Source: Fimbriimonadales bacterium (GTDB taxonomy: Bacteria > Armatimonadota > Fimbriimonadia > Fimbriimonadales > Fimbriimonadaceae). Taken from it: DNA of 64,000 nucleotides. The notes under the pieces are model-generated. The model was not told the DNA's origin. It saw only the letters and a program-made list of their open reading frames with translations, and did no database searches. The stretch is from contig JAOACB010000008.1 of assembly GCA_026418055.1 (NCBI GenBank), positions 1-64,000 on the forward strand, written 5' to 3'. A program made the position numbers and the translations under genes. Shown in pieces: positions 42,675 through 53,531 of the stretch; within the stretch, counting starts at the first letter, position 1; every line of letters begins with the position of its first letter.

Positions 42675-43745
42675 ATGCTCGCGGCGCTGGCGTGCGCGGC
42701 GTCCCTGGCGCAGGTCGGGACGTTCGGACAGATGACCGAGCTGGCCAGCCACACGGGCGAGGAACGGCGCCTGTTGCTCTCGGTGCCGGACGAGAAGCTC
42801 GATCCCCCCAAGGCGTCGCCCCGGAACGGCTGGCTGTTCGAGTGGGTCGCGAACGGCTACGGGAAGCAGCCCAACGGAGCGTTCGCCCTGCGGTTCCGCG
42901 TGTTCTCGCAGGAGCGGAAGGCGGAGGGGGACCGCGCCCCGATGGTGGCGCGCATGCTGCTGAGGCTGTGGGACTTCAACGTGCAGAGGCTGAACCTGGA
43001 GCACGCGGAGGCCTACAACAACCGCATCGTCGACGTGTACCTCACCTGGGGCGGCACGCCGGGCGGCGAGCAGCGGTTCGACGAGGACACCGAGGGCGGG
43101 CGCCGCCGCAAGGTGAACACGATCTACATCTACGACCTGAGCAGCTTCACCGACCCCGTCGAGATGGCGAGGGAGATCGCGCACGAGTACGGCCACGCGG
43201 TTTTGCCTCCGGTGGGAGGCTTCCGCGAGCCCGAGGAATGGGGCAACGGCGTGCTGGGCGAGCGACTGTACCTGCGCTGGCTGCGCGACGCTCTGCGCGA
43301 GGGCCGCCTGAGGCCTGTCGACGCGATGGGGGCGGACCTCGCGCGGCTCGACCCCTGGGTCCGGCGCCATTGCGACGCCTTGCTGGAGCAGGCCGCGCGG
43401 CTCGGTCCTCGGCTCGGGGTGCTGGCCAAGGGAGGCCCAGCCGCGCTGGACGCGTACGTTGGGGTGGCGCTGCTAGCCGACGCGCTGCTGCCGGACCGAG
43501 CGTTCGGCAGGTCGCTGCGGCTGACCGGGTCCACGCGGCCCACGGACTACCCGGCGGCGGTGGTGGCCGCCGTCGAGGAGAGCCAGCCGTTCGAGATGCG
43601 GCCGCCGCTGGGCGGAGCGCAGGCGTTCTGGGCGCCGATCGGGACCTCCAAGGTCTCCGGGGCCAGGGTGCTGCAGTCGGCGTCGGGCTGGGCCAAGCTG
43701 CAGCCGACGGCGCCGACGGTGCGCGTCGTCCCTCCGGGCCCCTAG
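42675..43745 (+). CDS. Putative secreted HExxH metalloprotease-like protein
   Basis: A 356-residue protein with a short hydrophobic N-terminus (MLAALACAASLAQ). The zinc-binding motif HEYGH is at residues 170-174 within EMAREIAHEYGHAVLPPVGGF, followed about 15 residues later by EEWGNGVLGERLYLRWL, which could supply the third ligand Glu. No known peptidase family was assigned. It is likely cotranscribed with trxB. Its stop interlocks (CTAG) with the convergent aminotransferase. Confidence 0.65.
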   Translation: MLAALACAASLAQVGTFGQMTELASHTGEERRLLLSVPDEKLDPPKASPRNGWLFEWVANGYGKQPNGAFALRFRVFSQERKAEGDRAPMVARMLLRLWDFNVQRLNLEHAEAYNNRIVDVYLTWGGTPGGEQRFDEDTEGGRRRKVNTIYIYDLSSFTDPVEMAREIAHEYGHAVLPPVGGFREPEEWGNGVLGERLYLRWLRDALREGRLRPVDAMGADLARLDPWVRRHCDALLEQAARLGPRLGVLAKGGPAALDAYVGVALLADALLPDRAFGRSLRLTGSTRPTDYPAAVVAAVEESQPFEMRPPLGGAQAFWAPIGTSKVSGARVLQSASGWAKLQPTAPTVRVVPPGP

Positions 43746-45172
43746 CAGGGAGGCACGCGGTCCCAACGGGGGCTGCAGGCCAGCGCGAAGCTCTGGGAGT
43801 AGTCGGGCTCTCCTCGGGCGGGCACGTATTCCCCCGCGGCGCGGTCCAGCCGATACTCGCCTCGGATCTCGCCTCGGGCCAAGCGAGCCACGGCCTCCAG
43901 CAGGCGGTCCACCTCGCTGTCCTCGTTGTAGAAGCCGAACGAGGCGCGCACGGCTCCCGGCAGGCGGCTCCGGTCGTCGGCCATCAGAGCCGCCACCATC
44001 CTGCGCTCCTCGTCGGGTCCGACCCGCAGCAGGGTCTTCACGTAGGGATGCGCGCAGAAGCAGCCCGCTCGCACGCCGATGCCGTGCTCGTAGGCCAGGA
44101 CCGCCGCGGCGAGCGCGTGCGGCACTCCCTGGACGTTGAACGGCACCACCGCCAGCCGGTTCTCGAAGTCCTCCGGGTCGCTTCGCCCGTAGACGGTGAC
44201 CCCCGGGATGGCGAGAAGGCCCCGCAGCAGGCGGGCTGCCAGGCGGTTTTCGGTCTGCTCGATCAGGCCGAAGCCGTGGCGGCGGTAGAAGCGGATCGCC
44301 TCGTGCAGGGCCACGGCTCCGACGACGTTGGGGCTGCCGGCCTCGTCGACCTCCGGCGTGTCGGCCCAGCCGACGTGGTCATGCGTGACCACGCGCACGG
44401 TGCCGCCGCCCCTCTGGTCGGGTCCCCGCTCGTCGTCCAGGGCGTCCCTGCGGGCCACCAGCACGCCGGAGCCGAACGGGGCGTACATCTTGTGGGCCGA
44501 GTAGACGACGAAGTCGATGCGCTCCGGGTCGTCGGGGGCGAGCATGTCGATGGGTCGGTGGGGTGCCAGCTGGGCCGCGTCGAGCAGGAACAGCGCGCCC
44601 GCCTCGTGCGCCGCGCGGGCCAGGCGTCGGAACGGGTTGACGTTGCCCGTGACGTTGCTCGCGCCGGTGGCGGCGACCAGCGCGAGCCGGCCGGCCTCCG
44701 CTCGGATCGCGGCCTCGGCGGCGTCGGCGTCGAGGGTCCCGTCTTCGGGGCGCACGGGGAGGAAGCCGACGCGGCAGCGGGCTCTCCAGGGCAGATCGTT
44801 GGAGTGGTGCTCCATCGCCGTGGTCAGCACGGTCGCGCCGGGCCTCAGCCGCAGGCGGTGCGCCAGCTTGTTGACCGCCTCGGTGGTGTTCTTCACGAAC
44901 ACCACGGTGTGGGCGCTTGGGTCGGCCCCCACGAACTCGCCGGCGGCCTCGCGGGCGCGGTCGTACGCCACGGTGGACAGGCGCGACTTGTAGCCGGAGC
45001 CGCGGTGCACCGAGCTGTACCAAGGCAGGAACTCGCTCAGCCGCTGCCAGACGGTCCGCAGGCAAGGGGTCGAGGCGGCGTTGTCGAAGTTCGCGTACGG
45101 GACGGTGGATCCATCGAGCAGGGGGACGGGGGCGTCGGCGCCCAGCACCTCGCAGCGCAGCGGATTGGCCAT
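43742..45172 (-). CDS. Class V PLP aminotransferase (cysteine desulfurase-like)
   Basis: A 476-residue PLP enzyme. It shows NFDNAASTPCLRTVWQRLSEF, the phosphate-binding FVKNTTEAVNKLAH, TTAMEHHSNDLPWR and the PLP lysine K228 in YSAHKMYAPFGSG. A C-terminal segment has ENRLAVVPFNVQGVP and GIGVRAGCFCAHPYVK, the region that holds the active Cys in desulfurases. The last ~60 residues extend beyond the usual SufS length. It could be a SufS-like or other class V enzyme; no suf genes are adjacent. A CACAAT -10-like element ends 8 nt before the ATG at 45172. Confidence 0.82.
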   Translation of the reverse strand: MANPLRCEVLGADAPVPLLDGSTVPYANFDNAASTPCLRTVWQRLSEFLPWYSSVHRGSGYKSRLSTVAYDRAREAAGEFVGADPSAHTVVFVKNTTEAVNKLAHRLRLRPGATVLTTAMEHHSNDLPWRARCRVGFLPVRPEDGTLDADAAEAAIRAEAGRLALVAATGASNVTGNVNPFRRLARAAHEAGALFLLDAAQLAPHRPIDMLAPDDPERIDFVVYSAHKMYAPFGSGVLVARRDALDDERGPDQRGGGTVRVVTHDHVGWADTPEVDEAGSPNVVGAVALHEAIRFYRRHGFGLIEQTENRLAARLLRGLLAIPGVTVYGRSDPEDFENRLAVVPFNVQGVPHALAAAVLAYEHGIGVRAGCFCAHPYVKTLLRVGPDEERRMVAALMADDRSRLPGAVRASFGFYNEDSEVDRLLEAVARLARGEIRGEYRLDRAAGEYVPARGEPDYSQSFALACSPRWDRVPPC

Positions 45173-45229
45173 GTCGGCGCATTGTGGCCGAAGGCGCGCG
45201 GCGGTTGCGGTTTGGGAACCTCGGCGGGG

Positions 45230-47219
<1,990 letters not shown>

Positions 47220-47243
47220 GCGTCCCCTGCGGGGCGCGCCTAG

Positions 47244-47271
47244 GCGGGCGGGGCCTGACGGCCCCGCCCGC
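47244..47271 (+). terminator. Terminator-like hairpin after dnaK
   Basis: A perfect 12-bp GC stem (GCGGGCGGGGCC) with a TGAC loop, no T tract. Confidence 0.55.
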
Positions 47272-47335
47272 GCGTTGTCGGCAGAGGGGGAATCCTCCGG
47301 AGCGGCCCGCGCCTCTGTTGGGACAGAGTCCGGAG

Positions 47336-47363
47336 TTGGACCCGGCGAAACCGGGTCCATACT
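47336..47363 (+). promoter_or_regulatory. Peroxiredoxin promoter with internal palindrome
   Basis: TTGGAC (47336-47341) and CATACT (47358-47363) are 16 nt apart. Between and overlapping them lies a perfect inverted repeat GGACCCGG-CGAAA-CCGGGTCC (47338-47358). GGAGG at 47400-47404 is 7 nt before the ATG. Confidence 0.65.
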
Positions 47364-47411
47364 GAAGGCAGGGCGCCGCCGGCCCTCGATCGGCGGAACG
47401 GAGGAAAAGCC

Positions 47412-48101
47412 ATGCAGGAAGGATCGAACCGGCTTCCTTTGATCGGCGAGCCCGCGCCGTCGTTCAAGGCGGAGACCACGCAGGGTCCGATCACGTTCCC
47501 GGATGACTTCCGCGGCAAGTGGGTCATCCTGTTCAGCCATCCGGCCGACTTCACGCCGGTCTGCACGACGGAGTTCATGACGTTCGCCGCCATGCAGCCG
47601 GAGTTCGAGAAGCTCAACTGCAAGCTGGTCGGCCTGTCGATCGACAGCACGTACAGCCACATCGCGTGGCTGCGCACGATCAAGGAGAAGATCGAGTACA
47701 AGGGCCTCAAGAACGTTGAGGTCACCTTCCCGGTGATCAGCGACCTCACCATGGAAGTGTCCAAGGCGTTCGGCATGCTGCAGCCGGCCGCCAGCACCAC
47801 GCAGGCCGTTCGGGCGGTGTTCGTGATCGACCCGACGGGCATCGTGAGGGCGATTCTGTACTACCCGCTGACCAACGGCAGGAACGTGGAGGAGATCAAG
47901 CGGTTGCTGATCGCCCTGCAGACCAGCGACGCGCACAAGGTCGCAACCCCGGCGAACTGGCAGCCCGGCGAGGACGTCATCGTCCCGCCGCCGGGGTCGT
48001 GCGGCGTCGCCAAGCAGAGGGTGGAGAAGCCCGAGGCTGGCGCGAAGGTGCTGGACTGGTTCCTCACGCTGAAGCCGGACCCCGCGCACCACGCCAAGTG
48101 A
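47412..48101 (+). CDS. Prx6-type peroxiredoxin
   Basis: A 229-residue peroxidase reducing H2O2 and organic hydroperoxides. The peroxidatic Cys51 is in FTPVCTTE, with the family Thr48/Arg surroundings, and HPADF precedes it. The length and the C-terminal arm with PPPGSCGVAK (Cys197) match archaeal-type and bacterial Prx6/TPx peroxiredoxins in which Cys197 can resolve. Reduction may come from TrxB at 41719. It has its own promoter and a strong ribosome site, and a 12-bp terminator-like stem follows. Confidence 0.93.
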   Translation: MQEGSNRLPLIGEPAPSFKAETTQGPITFPDDFRGKWVILFSHPADFTPVCTTEFMTFAAMQPEFEKLNCKLVGLSIDSTYSHIAWLRTIKEKIEYKGLKNVEVTFPVISDLTMEVSKAFGMLQPAASTTQAVRAVFVIDPTGIVRAILYYPLTNGRNVEEIKRLLIALQTSDAHKVATPANWQPGEDVIVPPPGSCGVAKQRVEKPEAGAKVLDWFLTLKPDPAHHAK

Positions 48102-48122
48102 CGCGGCGGGCGCCGGCGGGAA

Positions 48123-48150
48123 GGGGCGGCGGGCTTGCGCCCGCCGCCCC
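48123..48150 (+). terminator. Terminator-like hairpin after the peroxiredoxin gene
   Basis: A perfect 12-bp stem (GGGGCGGCGGGC) with a TTGC loop; it abuts the argH -10 element. Confidence 0.55.
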
Positions 48151-48152
48151 GG

Positions 48153-48158
48153 TATGCT
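48153..48158 (+). promoter_or_regulatory. -10-like TATGCT of argH, leaderless spacing
   Basis: TATGCT ends 7 nt before the ATG at 48166, which argues against the upstream ATG at 48154. Confidence 0.45.
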
Positions 48159-48165
48159 GGAGGCC

Positions 48166-49554
48166 ATGCGCAAGCTTTGGGGGGGAGCCTTCGAGAGCGC
48201 GGCCGCCCAGGCCGTCGATCGCTTCGGCCAGTCGATCGATTCCGACCTGACCTTCTGGCGCGAGGACGTGCTCGGCTCGATCGCGCACGCACGCATGCTC
48301 GGCGCCTGCGGAGTGATCGCGCCGGAAGAGGCCGACAGGCTCGTCGAGGGACTGGAGCGCATCCTGCGGGAGGGGCCCGACGCGCTGCCGCGCGACGTCG
48401 AGGACGTCCACACCGCGGTCGAAGCCAGGCTGGGCGAGCTGGTAGGACCCTTGGCGGGCAAGCTGCACACGGCGCGCAGCCGCAACGACCAAGTGGCCAC
48501 CGACGCGCGGCTGTGGCTGCGCGGGGCGATCGACGGCGTCCTAGAGGCGATCAAGGCGCTGCAGAACGCGCTGCTGGAGCAGGCGACGGCCCACCGGCGG
48601 AAGGTGATGCGAGGGTGGACGCACCAGCAGCCGGCCCAGCCGGTGACCCTGGGCTTCCATCTGGCGGCGCACTTCTGGGCTCTGCAGCGCGACGGCTGGC
48701 GGTTCGAGCGCGTGCGGGAGGCCGCCAACCTCTGTCCCTTGGGCTCCGCGGCCCTGGCGGGCACCACCTTCCCGATCGATCGGGAGGCCACCGCCCGAGA
48801 GCTGGGCTTCGCGGCTCCCATTCCCAACGCCTTGGACGCCACGTCCGACCGCTCGTTCGTTCTGGACGCCCTGCACGCGGCGGCCTGCACGCTGCTGGAC
48901 CTCAGCCGGCTGTGCCAGGAGCTCGTGCTGTGGTCGGGAGCGGAGTTCGACCTGGTTCGGCTGGGAGACGAGGTCACCACCGGATCGAGCATCATGCCGC
49001 AGAAGCGCAACCCCGACATGGCGGAGCTGATCCGCGGCAGGGCGGCCCGGGCGATCGGCCACTGGACGGCGGTCGCCGCCATGCTGAAGGGCCTGCCGCT
49101 GGGCTACAACCGCGACACGCAGGACGACAAGCCCCCGCTGTTCGACGCGATGCGCCTGACGCGCGACGCGCTCGGTCTGTGCCGCCTGATGCTGGAGTCG
49201 GCCCAATGGAACACCGCCAAGATGGCGCGCGACGCCGGCGACCGGGCCAGCACCGCCACGGACCTGGCGGACTTCCTGGCCAGCAGGGGAGTGCCGTTCC
49301 GCGAGGCCCACGAGCGGGTGGGCAGGCTGGTGCGGGCCTGCGAGCAGAGGGGCTGGAGGCTGGACAGGCTGAACGGCGCGCGGCTGCGGGAGCTGGATCC
49401 CGATCTGCCCCCGGAGGCCGCGGAGCGCCTGGACGCGAGGAGGGCCGCCCTGCGGCGCGAGTCGCTCGGAGGGCCGGGAGAGAAGGCGATGGTGGCGCAG
49501 CTGAGGCACATGAAGCGCCTGCTGGCCAAGCCGGGCTTCCCGTCGCTGGTCTAG
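48166..49554 (+). CDS. argH: Argininosuccinate lyase
   Basis: A 462-residue enzyme of the fumarase/aspartase superfamily that splits argininosuccinate to arginine and fumarate, the last step of arginine synthesis. The start MRKLWGGAFES is the usual ArgH opening. LHTARSRNDQVATD, the motif HQQPAQPVTLGFHL and the superfamily signature GSSIMPQKRNPDMAELIRG are all present. No other arg gene is adjacent. Its stop interlocks (CTAG) with the convergent CPBP protease. Confidence 0.96.
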   Translation: MRKLWGGAFESAAAQAVDRFGQSIDSDLTFWREDVLGSIAHARMLGACGVIAPEEADRLVEGLERILREGPDALPRDVEDVHTAVEARLGELVGPLAGKLHTARSRNDQVATDARLWLRGAIDGVLEAIKALQNALLEQATAHRRKVMRGWTHQQPAQPVTLGFHLAAHFWALQRDGWRFERVREAANLCPLGSAALAGTTFPIDREATARELGFAAPIPNALDATSDRSFVLDALHAAACTLLDLSRLCQELVLWSGAEFDLVRLGDEVTTGSSIMPQKRNPDMAELIRGRAARAIGHWTAVAAMLKGLPLGYNRDTQDDKPPLFDAMRLTRDALGLCRLMLESAQWNTAKMARDAGDRASTATDLADFLASRGVPFREAHERVGRLVRACEQRGWRLDRLNGARLRELDPDLPPEAAERLDARRAALRRESLGGPGEKAMVAQLRHMKRLLAKPGFPSLV

Positions 49555-50954
49555 CCGGCGAACAGCAGCAGGTTGAGCGCCAGAAGGGTGCCGTTGTGCA
49601 CCGCGTGCATCACGATCGACGGCACCAGGCTGCGCGTCTGGAACGTGAGCAGCGCCGCCATGGCTCCGATGGCGGCCAGAGCGGGCCAGGCGGGCACGCC
49701 GGTGGGATGCACCATGGCGAACAGCAGGCTGGAGAAGAACACGCCACCGAACACCCCGCCCATCGATCGCACCATCGCCGGCAGCAGAAGCCCGCGGAAC
49801 CAGATCTCCTCGACGATCGGCGCGACCACCGCTCCCAGGAACAGCACGGCCGCGGCGACGGCCCAGCCTCCCTTGGCGATCTCGTTCGTGATCGGGTGCT
49901 CCGGCGCGGGCAGGTTCGGAAACAGGAACTGGCCGAACAGCACCGCGAAGACCAGCACCGGGATGTTGGCGACCGCGGCCCCCAAGCCCCACAGCAGATT
50001 CGGTCCGAGCCTTCGCGCGTCCACCCCGATGCGGCGCAGGCCCAGGCTCCGGCCCTGCAGAGGCAACGCCGCGATCAGCACCGCGGCCGCGACCAGCAGC
50101 GCGCCCCGGGCGAACGCCCCGGGCCCGAGTCCTTCTCCGGGCAGGAACGAGAACAGCGCGTCGGACCCGAGGAACACCACGAACATCAGACCAGCGCGCA
50201 ACGCGAGGTGGTCCGAGAGCGCCGCGCTGCCGGCGTGCAGAGGAGGGCCCAAGGGCCGGAGAGCGCCCTTGGACCTGGCCACGAGGTACACCCCCCACAG
50301 AGCCAGGCTGAGCAGGAACACCGCCCCTCCCGCGAACACCACCAGCATCCACACGGCGGCCTGTTGCTGGCTGACCACGCCGCGCTCGGCGGGAGGCAGC
50401 CTTCGGCCCAAGGCCTGCTCCCGGGCGTGAGCGGCGGCATACCGGCCCACGATCCCGTCCCGGCCCAGGCGGCGGGCCAGCTCTTCCGCCGGCAACCTGG
50501 TCTCCCCCAGGTAGAAGGCGGCGAACAGGCGGTCGTCGGGGTTCCCCGAGGCCAGGAGGGGCTGGAGACGCTCCCTGGGAATCGGCATGCCTAGCTCGCG
50601 CGAGGCGACCGCGTAGACCCGGGCAGCCGCGGGGTCGCGATGCCTTCCGGCGTCGTCGCGGAGAGCCTCGAGCGTCGGGCGCAGCATCGCGGGAGCGGCC
50701 TTCTGCCTGTTCGGCGCAGGGTCGGCCATCGCCAGCAGGGTCTCCTGCACGGCCACGAGCCGCAGGGCGATCTCGGCGCCCGTGGTTTGGAACGCCTCGC
50801 GCTTCGGCCTCTGCAGGTAGGTGGCCAGCTGCACGATGACGATGAACGAGGAGAGCAGGATGACCAGGTACCAGCCCAGCCTGTTGCGGGCCGCTGGCGG
50901 CTCGAGCGACAGGTCGAACCGGGGCGGGTCGGGCGGCGTTGGACCGGGCTGCAC
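49551..50954 (-). CDS. CPBP-family (CAAX/bacteriocin-processing-like) intramembrane protease
   Basis: A 467-residue membrane protein. The N-terminal part (to ~200) has one membrane helix and a soluble helical region; from ~215 come about eight helices of the CPBP domain. The catalytic motifs are visible in order: VEEIWFRG (EExxxR), LLFAMVHP (FxxxH) and SIVMHAVHNG (HxxxN). These proteases cleave membrane-embedded substrates; the substrate here is unknown. The GTG at 50954 is taken as the start because TACCTT ends 7 nt upstream; a longer frame to 51044 lacks any support. Confidence 0.85.
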   Translation of the reverse strand: MQPGPTPPDPPRFDLSLEPPAARNRLGWYLVILLSSFIVIVQLATYLQRPKREAFQTTGAEIALRLVAVQETLLAMADPAPNRQKAAPAMLRPTLEALRDDAGRHRDPAAARVYAVASRELGMPIPRERLQPLLASGNPDDRLFAAFYLGETRLPAEELARRLGRDGIVGRYAAAHAREQALGRRLPPAERGVVSQQQAAVWMLVVFAGGAVFLLSLALWGVYLVARSKGALRPLGPPLHAGSAALSDHLALRAGLMFVVFLGSDALFSFLPGEGLGPGAFARGALLVAAAVLIAALPLQGRSLGLRRIGVDARRLGPNLLWGLGAAVANIPVLVFAVLFGQFLFPNLPAPEHPITNEIAKGGWAVAAAVLFLGAVVAPIVEEIWFRGLLLPAMVRSMGGVFGGVFFSSLLFAMVHPTGVPAWPALAAIGAMAALLTFQTRSLVPSIVMHAVHNGTLLALNLLLFAG

Positions 50955-50961
50955 GCTAGGG

Positions 50962-50967
50962 AAGGTA
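50962..50967 (-). promoter_or_regulatory. -10-like TACCTT, leaderless spacing
   Basis: TACCTT on the minus strand ends 7 nt before the GTG at 50954. Confidence 0.35.
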
Positions 50968-51082
50968 CCCCACGATCGGAGCGGCTCCGGGCTGGGATCG
51001 GACCGGGGAGCAGACCCAGCAATTTTGCCGGTTCGCCGGCGCACTTCTGCAAGAACTGCCGGGAACAGGAGCTGAGACGTGT

Positions 51083-51088
51083 TACACT
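51083..51088 (+). promoter_or_regulatory. -10-like TACACT of the PEP-CTERM gene
   Basis: TACACT is 54 nt before the ATG at 51143; GGAG lies close upstream of that ATG. Confidence 0.4.
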
Positions 51089-51142
51089 GGAGGCATAGGA
51101 ACGGTGGTCGATGGAGCCAACGTCGTGCCCCGTGGGGATGGA

Positions 51143-51775
51143 GTCATGAGAAAGGCATGGGCCGTGATGGCCGCAGCGATGGGATCGGTTGCCGGCGCCC
51201 ACGCCATCGCGTTCCTGAACCTGCCCGGCGAGGGCAACACGGGCATCTCCGGGGGAGCTTGGATCGCTGCGGGCCAACTGGATCCGGACTGGATCAACGT
51301 GAGCCGGCCGGCCACGGAGCCGAACGTGCCGCGGGTGGTCGGGGCGGCATCGGGATGGCTGGCGACCTCCGCGACCTCGCGGTGGATCGGCCCGGGCCGC
51401 TCGAACGGCGTGGCCGTGGTCGCTGCGGCCGGCACCTACGTGTACCGCATCGACATCGACCTCGGGGGCATGTCCACGGTGGGCTACCTGGAGGGCCGCC
51501 TGCTGTCGGACAACACGGCGAACGTGTATCTGAACGGCGACCGCACGACCTCTTGGGCCACCTCGACATCCGCTCAGACTTGGACGAACTTCAAGATCGA
51601 CAAGGGCTGGATCCTCGGTCAGATGAACTTCCTCGAGGTCGTGGTCCAGAACTCCACCGACTCCGTCACAGGGTTCCGGGTGGAGTTCACCAAGGCGGAG
51701 CCGGTGCCCGAGCCGGCGACGCTGGCGGGTCTGGCGGCCGGCTTGGCGTTGCTGGCGCGCCGACGGCGGCGCTGA
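51143..51775 (+). CDS. PEP-CTERM sorting-signal protein
   Basis: A 210-residue exported protein. An N-terminal signal peptide (AWAVMAAAMGSVAGAHA) is followed by a beta-rich domain of ~165 residues with YRIDIDLGGMSTVGYLEGRLL and NTANVYLNGDRTTSW. The C-terminus has VPEPATL, then a hydrophobic helix LAGLAAGLALLA and RRRRR: the complete PEP-CTERM signal for exosortase. Such proteins accompany extracellular polysaccharide, which fits the locus at 17964-32862. No exosortase is in the window. A strong terminator follows. Confidence 0.88.
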   Translation, partial: VMRKAWAVMAAAMGSVAGAHAIAFLNLPGEGNTGISGGAWIAAGQLDPDWINVSRPATEPNVPRVVGAASGWLATSATSRWIGPGRSNGVAVVAAAGTYVYRIDIDLGGMSTVGYLEGRLLSDNTANVYLNGDRTTSWATSTSAQTWTNFKIDKGWILGQMNFLEVVVQNSTDSVTGFRVEFTKAEPVPEPATLAGLAAGLALLARRRRR

Positions 51776-51804
51776 CGGTTTCGGTCCGGAAGCAACCTGC
51801 TTGG

Positions 51805-51840
51805 GAGGCTCGCCCGAAAGGGCGAGCCTCTTGCTTTTCC
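51805..51840 (+). terminator. Intrinsic terminator
   Basis: An 11-bp stem (GAGGCTCGCCC) with a GAAA loop is followed by TTGCTTTT. It is the clearest plus-strand terminator in the window. Confidence 0.85.
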
Positions 51841-51868
51841 TCCGCCGCTTTGGGAGACCGCGGCGCGC

Positions 51869-52357
51869 TCAGGCGACGGCCTGGCCTGCCTTTCGGCGCT
51901 CCTGCAGGCTCACGTTGATCTCGAACTCGCCGATCTCTGGCAATTGCAGAGGGATCACCAGAGCCGGAATGTCCAGCGTGGTGATCTTCACGTTGCTGCC
52001 GCGGATGATCGTCGGCGGGGTGATGTCGCAGGTGAAGCCCTTGGAGGCCAGCAGCGCGAGGCTGTTGCCGCTGATCATGTTTCCCAGCTCGGCGATGGCG
52101 CTCGCCGCCAGTCCGTCGAAGGTGACCACGGGCGCGCCGATCATCTTCGAGGCGATGCGGTCGGCCGTCACCATCGACATTCCGTAGATCACGAGGCCCT
52201 CGACCATGCCCGTGATGCCGCACACGATGTTGATCTGCTGCGTGGTGAAGATCTGGGGCCGGGCGCTCAGCTGGCCGCGCTCGGGCGTGGCGCCCAGCAC
52301 CATCTTCATCACGCTGACCGCCGCCTCGGCGAACGGCCCGACGTATTCCACCTTCAT
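51869..52357 (-). CDS. cheX: CheX-type CheY-P phosphatase
   Basis: A 162-residue protein of the CheC/CheX/FliY family. It has FAEAAVSVMKMVLGA and the phosphatase helix SAIAELGNMISGNS (E-x2-N) around residues 91-104, then a beta hairpin end TLDIPALVIPLQLPEIGEFEINVSL. CheX dimers dephosphorylate CheY-P. It ends the chemotaxis operon, 17 nt after cheY on the minus strand. Confidence 0.88.
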   Translation of the reverse strand: MKVEYVGPFAEAAVSVMKMVLGATPERGQLSARPQIFTTQQINIVCGITGMVEGLVIYGMSMVTADRIASKMIGAPVVTFDGLAASAIAELGNMISGNSLALLASKGFTCDITPPTIIRGSNVKITTLDIPALVIPLQLPEIGEFEINVSLQERRKAGQAVA

Positions 52358-52374
52358 GGTTCCTCCAGTCCACC

Positions 52375-52740
52375 TCAAGCGGCGAGCAGCTTCTGCAGGG
52401 CCTCGACCACCCGGTCTGGCTGGAACGGCTTCACGATGAAGTCCTTGGCGCCGGCCTGGATGGCCTCGACGACCATGTTCTTCTGGCCCATCGCCGTGCA
52501 CATCACGACCTTGGCGTCGGGATCGATGGCGCGGATCTCCTTCAGGGCGGCGATGCCGTCCATCTCGGGCATGGTGATGTCCATGGTGACGAGGTCCGGC
52601 TTGAGCTGCTTGTACAGCTCGACGGCCTCGGCTCCGTTGGAGGCCTCCCCGGCCACCTCGTAGCCGTTCTGGGTCAGGATGTTCTTCAAGGTCACGCGCA
52701 TGAACAGCGCGTCGTCCGTGATCAAGATGCGTTTCGCCAT
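52375..52740 (-). CDS. cheY: Chemotaxis response regulator CheY
   Basis: A 121-residue single-domain receiver. The acidic pocket is D9 and D10, the phosphoacceptor D54 in VTMDITMPEMDG, with the conserved Thr in MCTAMGQ and Lys in FIVKPF. It would bind the flagellar switch after phosphorylation by CheA, which is not encoded here. Its first 19 bases overlap the cheR 3' end. Confidence 0.94.
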   Translation of the reverse strand: MAKRILITDDALFMRVTLKNILTQNGYEVAGEASNGAEAVELYKQLKPDLVTMDITMPEMDGIAALKEIRAIDPDAKVVMCTAMGQKNMVVEAIQAGAKDFIVKPFQPDRVVEALQKLLAA

Positions 52741-53531
52741 GCAAGGTCTCCCAATGGTTTGCGATAGAAGAAGGGCATCGTGGATTCGAATCCGATGGTC
52801 TGGCTGTTGAAGATGCGCTCGGTGCTGCCCACGAACAGCACTCCTCCGGGCTTGAGCGCCTGGAAGAACTTCCGGTAGAGCCGGTCCTTGGCCTCGTCGT
52901 TGAAGTAGATCACGACGTTGCGGCACAGGATCAGGTCGTAGCCTTGGTCGAAGCGGTCGGCCAGCAGGTCTCCGTTGCGGAAGGAGAGGTAGCGGCGCAG
53001 GCGTGGGTCGGCCTCCCAGCCGGCTTCGGTTCTGCGCAGGTAACGCCGCTTCAGCTCCTCGGGCACGCCGCGCACGTCGTTGTCGTGGAACACGCCCTTG
53101 TTGGCCTGGGCGAGCGCGGCCTGATCGATGTCGGTTCCGAGGATGCTGTGGGCGCCGGGGAACCACGCATCGAGCGTCATGGCCAGGCTGTAGGCCTCGG
53201 CCCCGTAGCTGCAGCCGGCGCTCCAGCACTTGAGGGAGCGCGAGCGGCCGAGCAGCTCGGGCAGCACGCGGCGCCTCAGCTCCTCCCACTTCTCCGGGTT
53301 GCGGAAGAGCTCGGAGACGTTGATGGCGAGCTTGTCCTGAAACCACCGCAGGTCCTTTTCGGAGGCGCTGAGCAAGGCCCAGAACTCCTCGAGGGACTTG
53401 CAGCCTCGGGTTTCCGCCATGCTGACGATGCGCCGGCGCAGCTGGTCCTGCTTGTAGTGGGCCAGGTCGAGGCCCGTCCTGCGGCGGAAGGCGTTGTGGA
53501 ACGTCAGCCACTGCTCGTTGCTAGGATGCAT
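52722..53531 (-). CDS. cheR: Chemoreceptor methyltransferase CheR
   Basis: A 269-residue SAM-dependent methyltransferase. The helical N-terminal domain includes RRRIVSMAETRGC and VSELFRNPEKWEELR. The SAM-binding domain begins at about residue 103 with CWSAGCSYGAEAYSLAM, then GTDIDQAALAQA and LILCRNVVIYFN. CheR methylates receptor glutamates and opposes CheB, encoded just upstream with an 11-nt overlap. Confidence 0.95.
   Translation of the reverse strand: MHPSNEQWLTFHNAFRRRTGLDLAHYKQDQLRRRIVSMAETRGCKSLEEFWALLSASEKDLRWFQDKLAINVSELFRNPEKWEELRRRVLPELLGRSRSLKCWSAGCSYGAEAYSLAMTLDAWFPGAHSILGTDIDQAALAQANKGVFHDNDVRGVPEELKRRYLRRTEAGWEADPRLRRYLSFRNGDLLADRFDQGYDLILCRNVVIYFNDEAKDRLYRKFFQALKPGGVLFVGSTERIFNSQTIGFESTMPFFYRKPLGDLAWRNAS

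Noticed and set aside
48154-48165. Upstream ATG as argH start
   Set aside because: It overlaps the TATGCT -10-like element, and MRKLWGG from 48166 matches the family N-terminus.
52775-52800. tRNA-like TTCGAAT match
   Set aside because: It lies inside cheR and no cloverleaf or acceptor stem can be formed around it.
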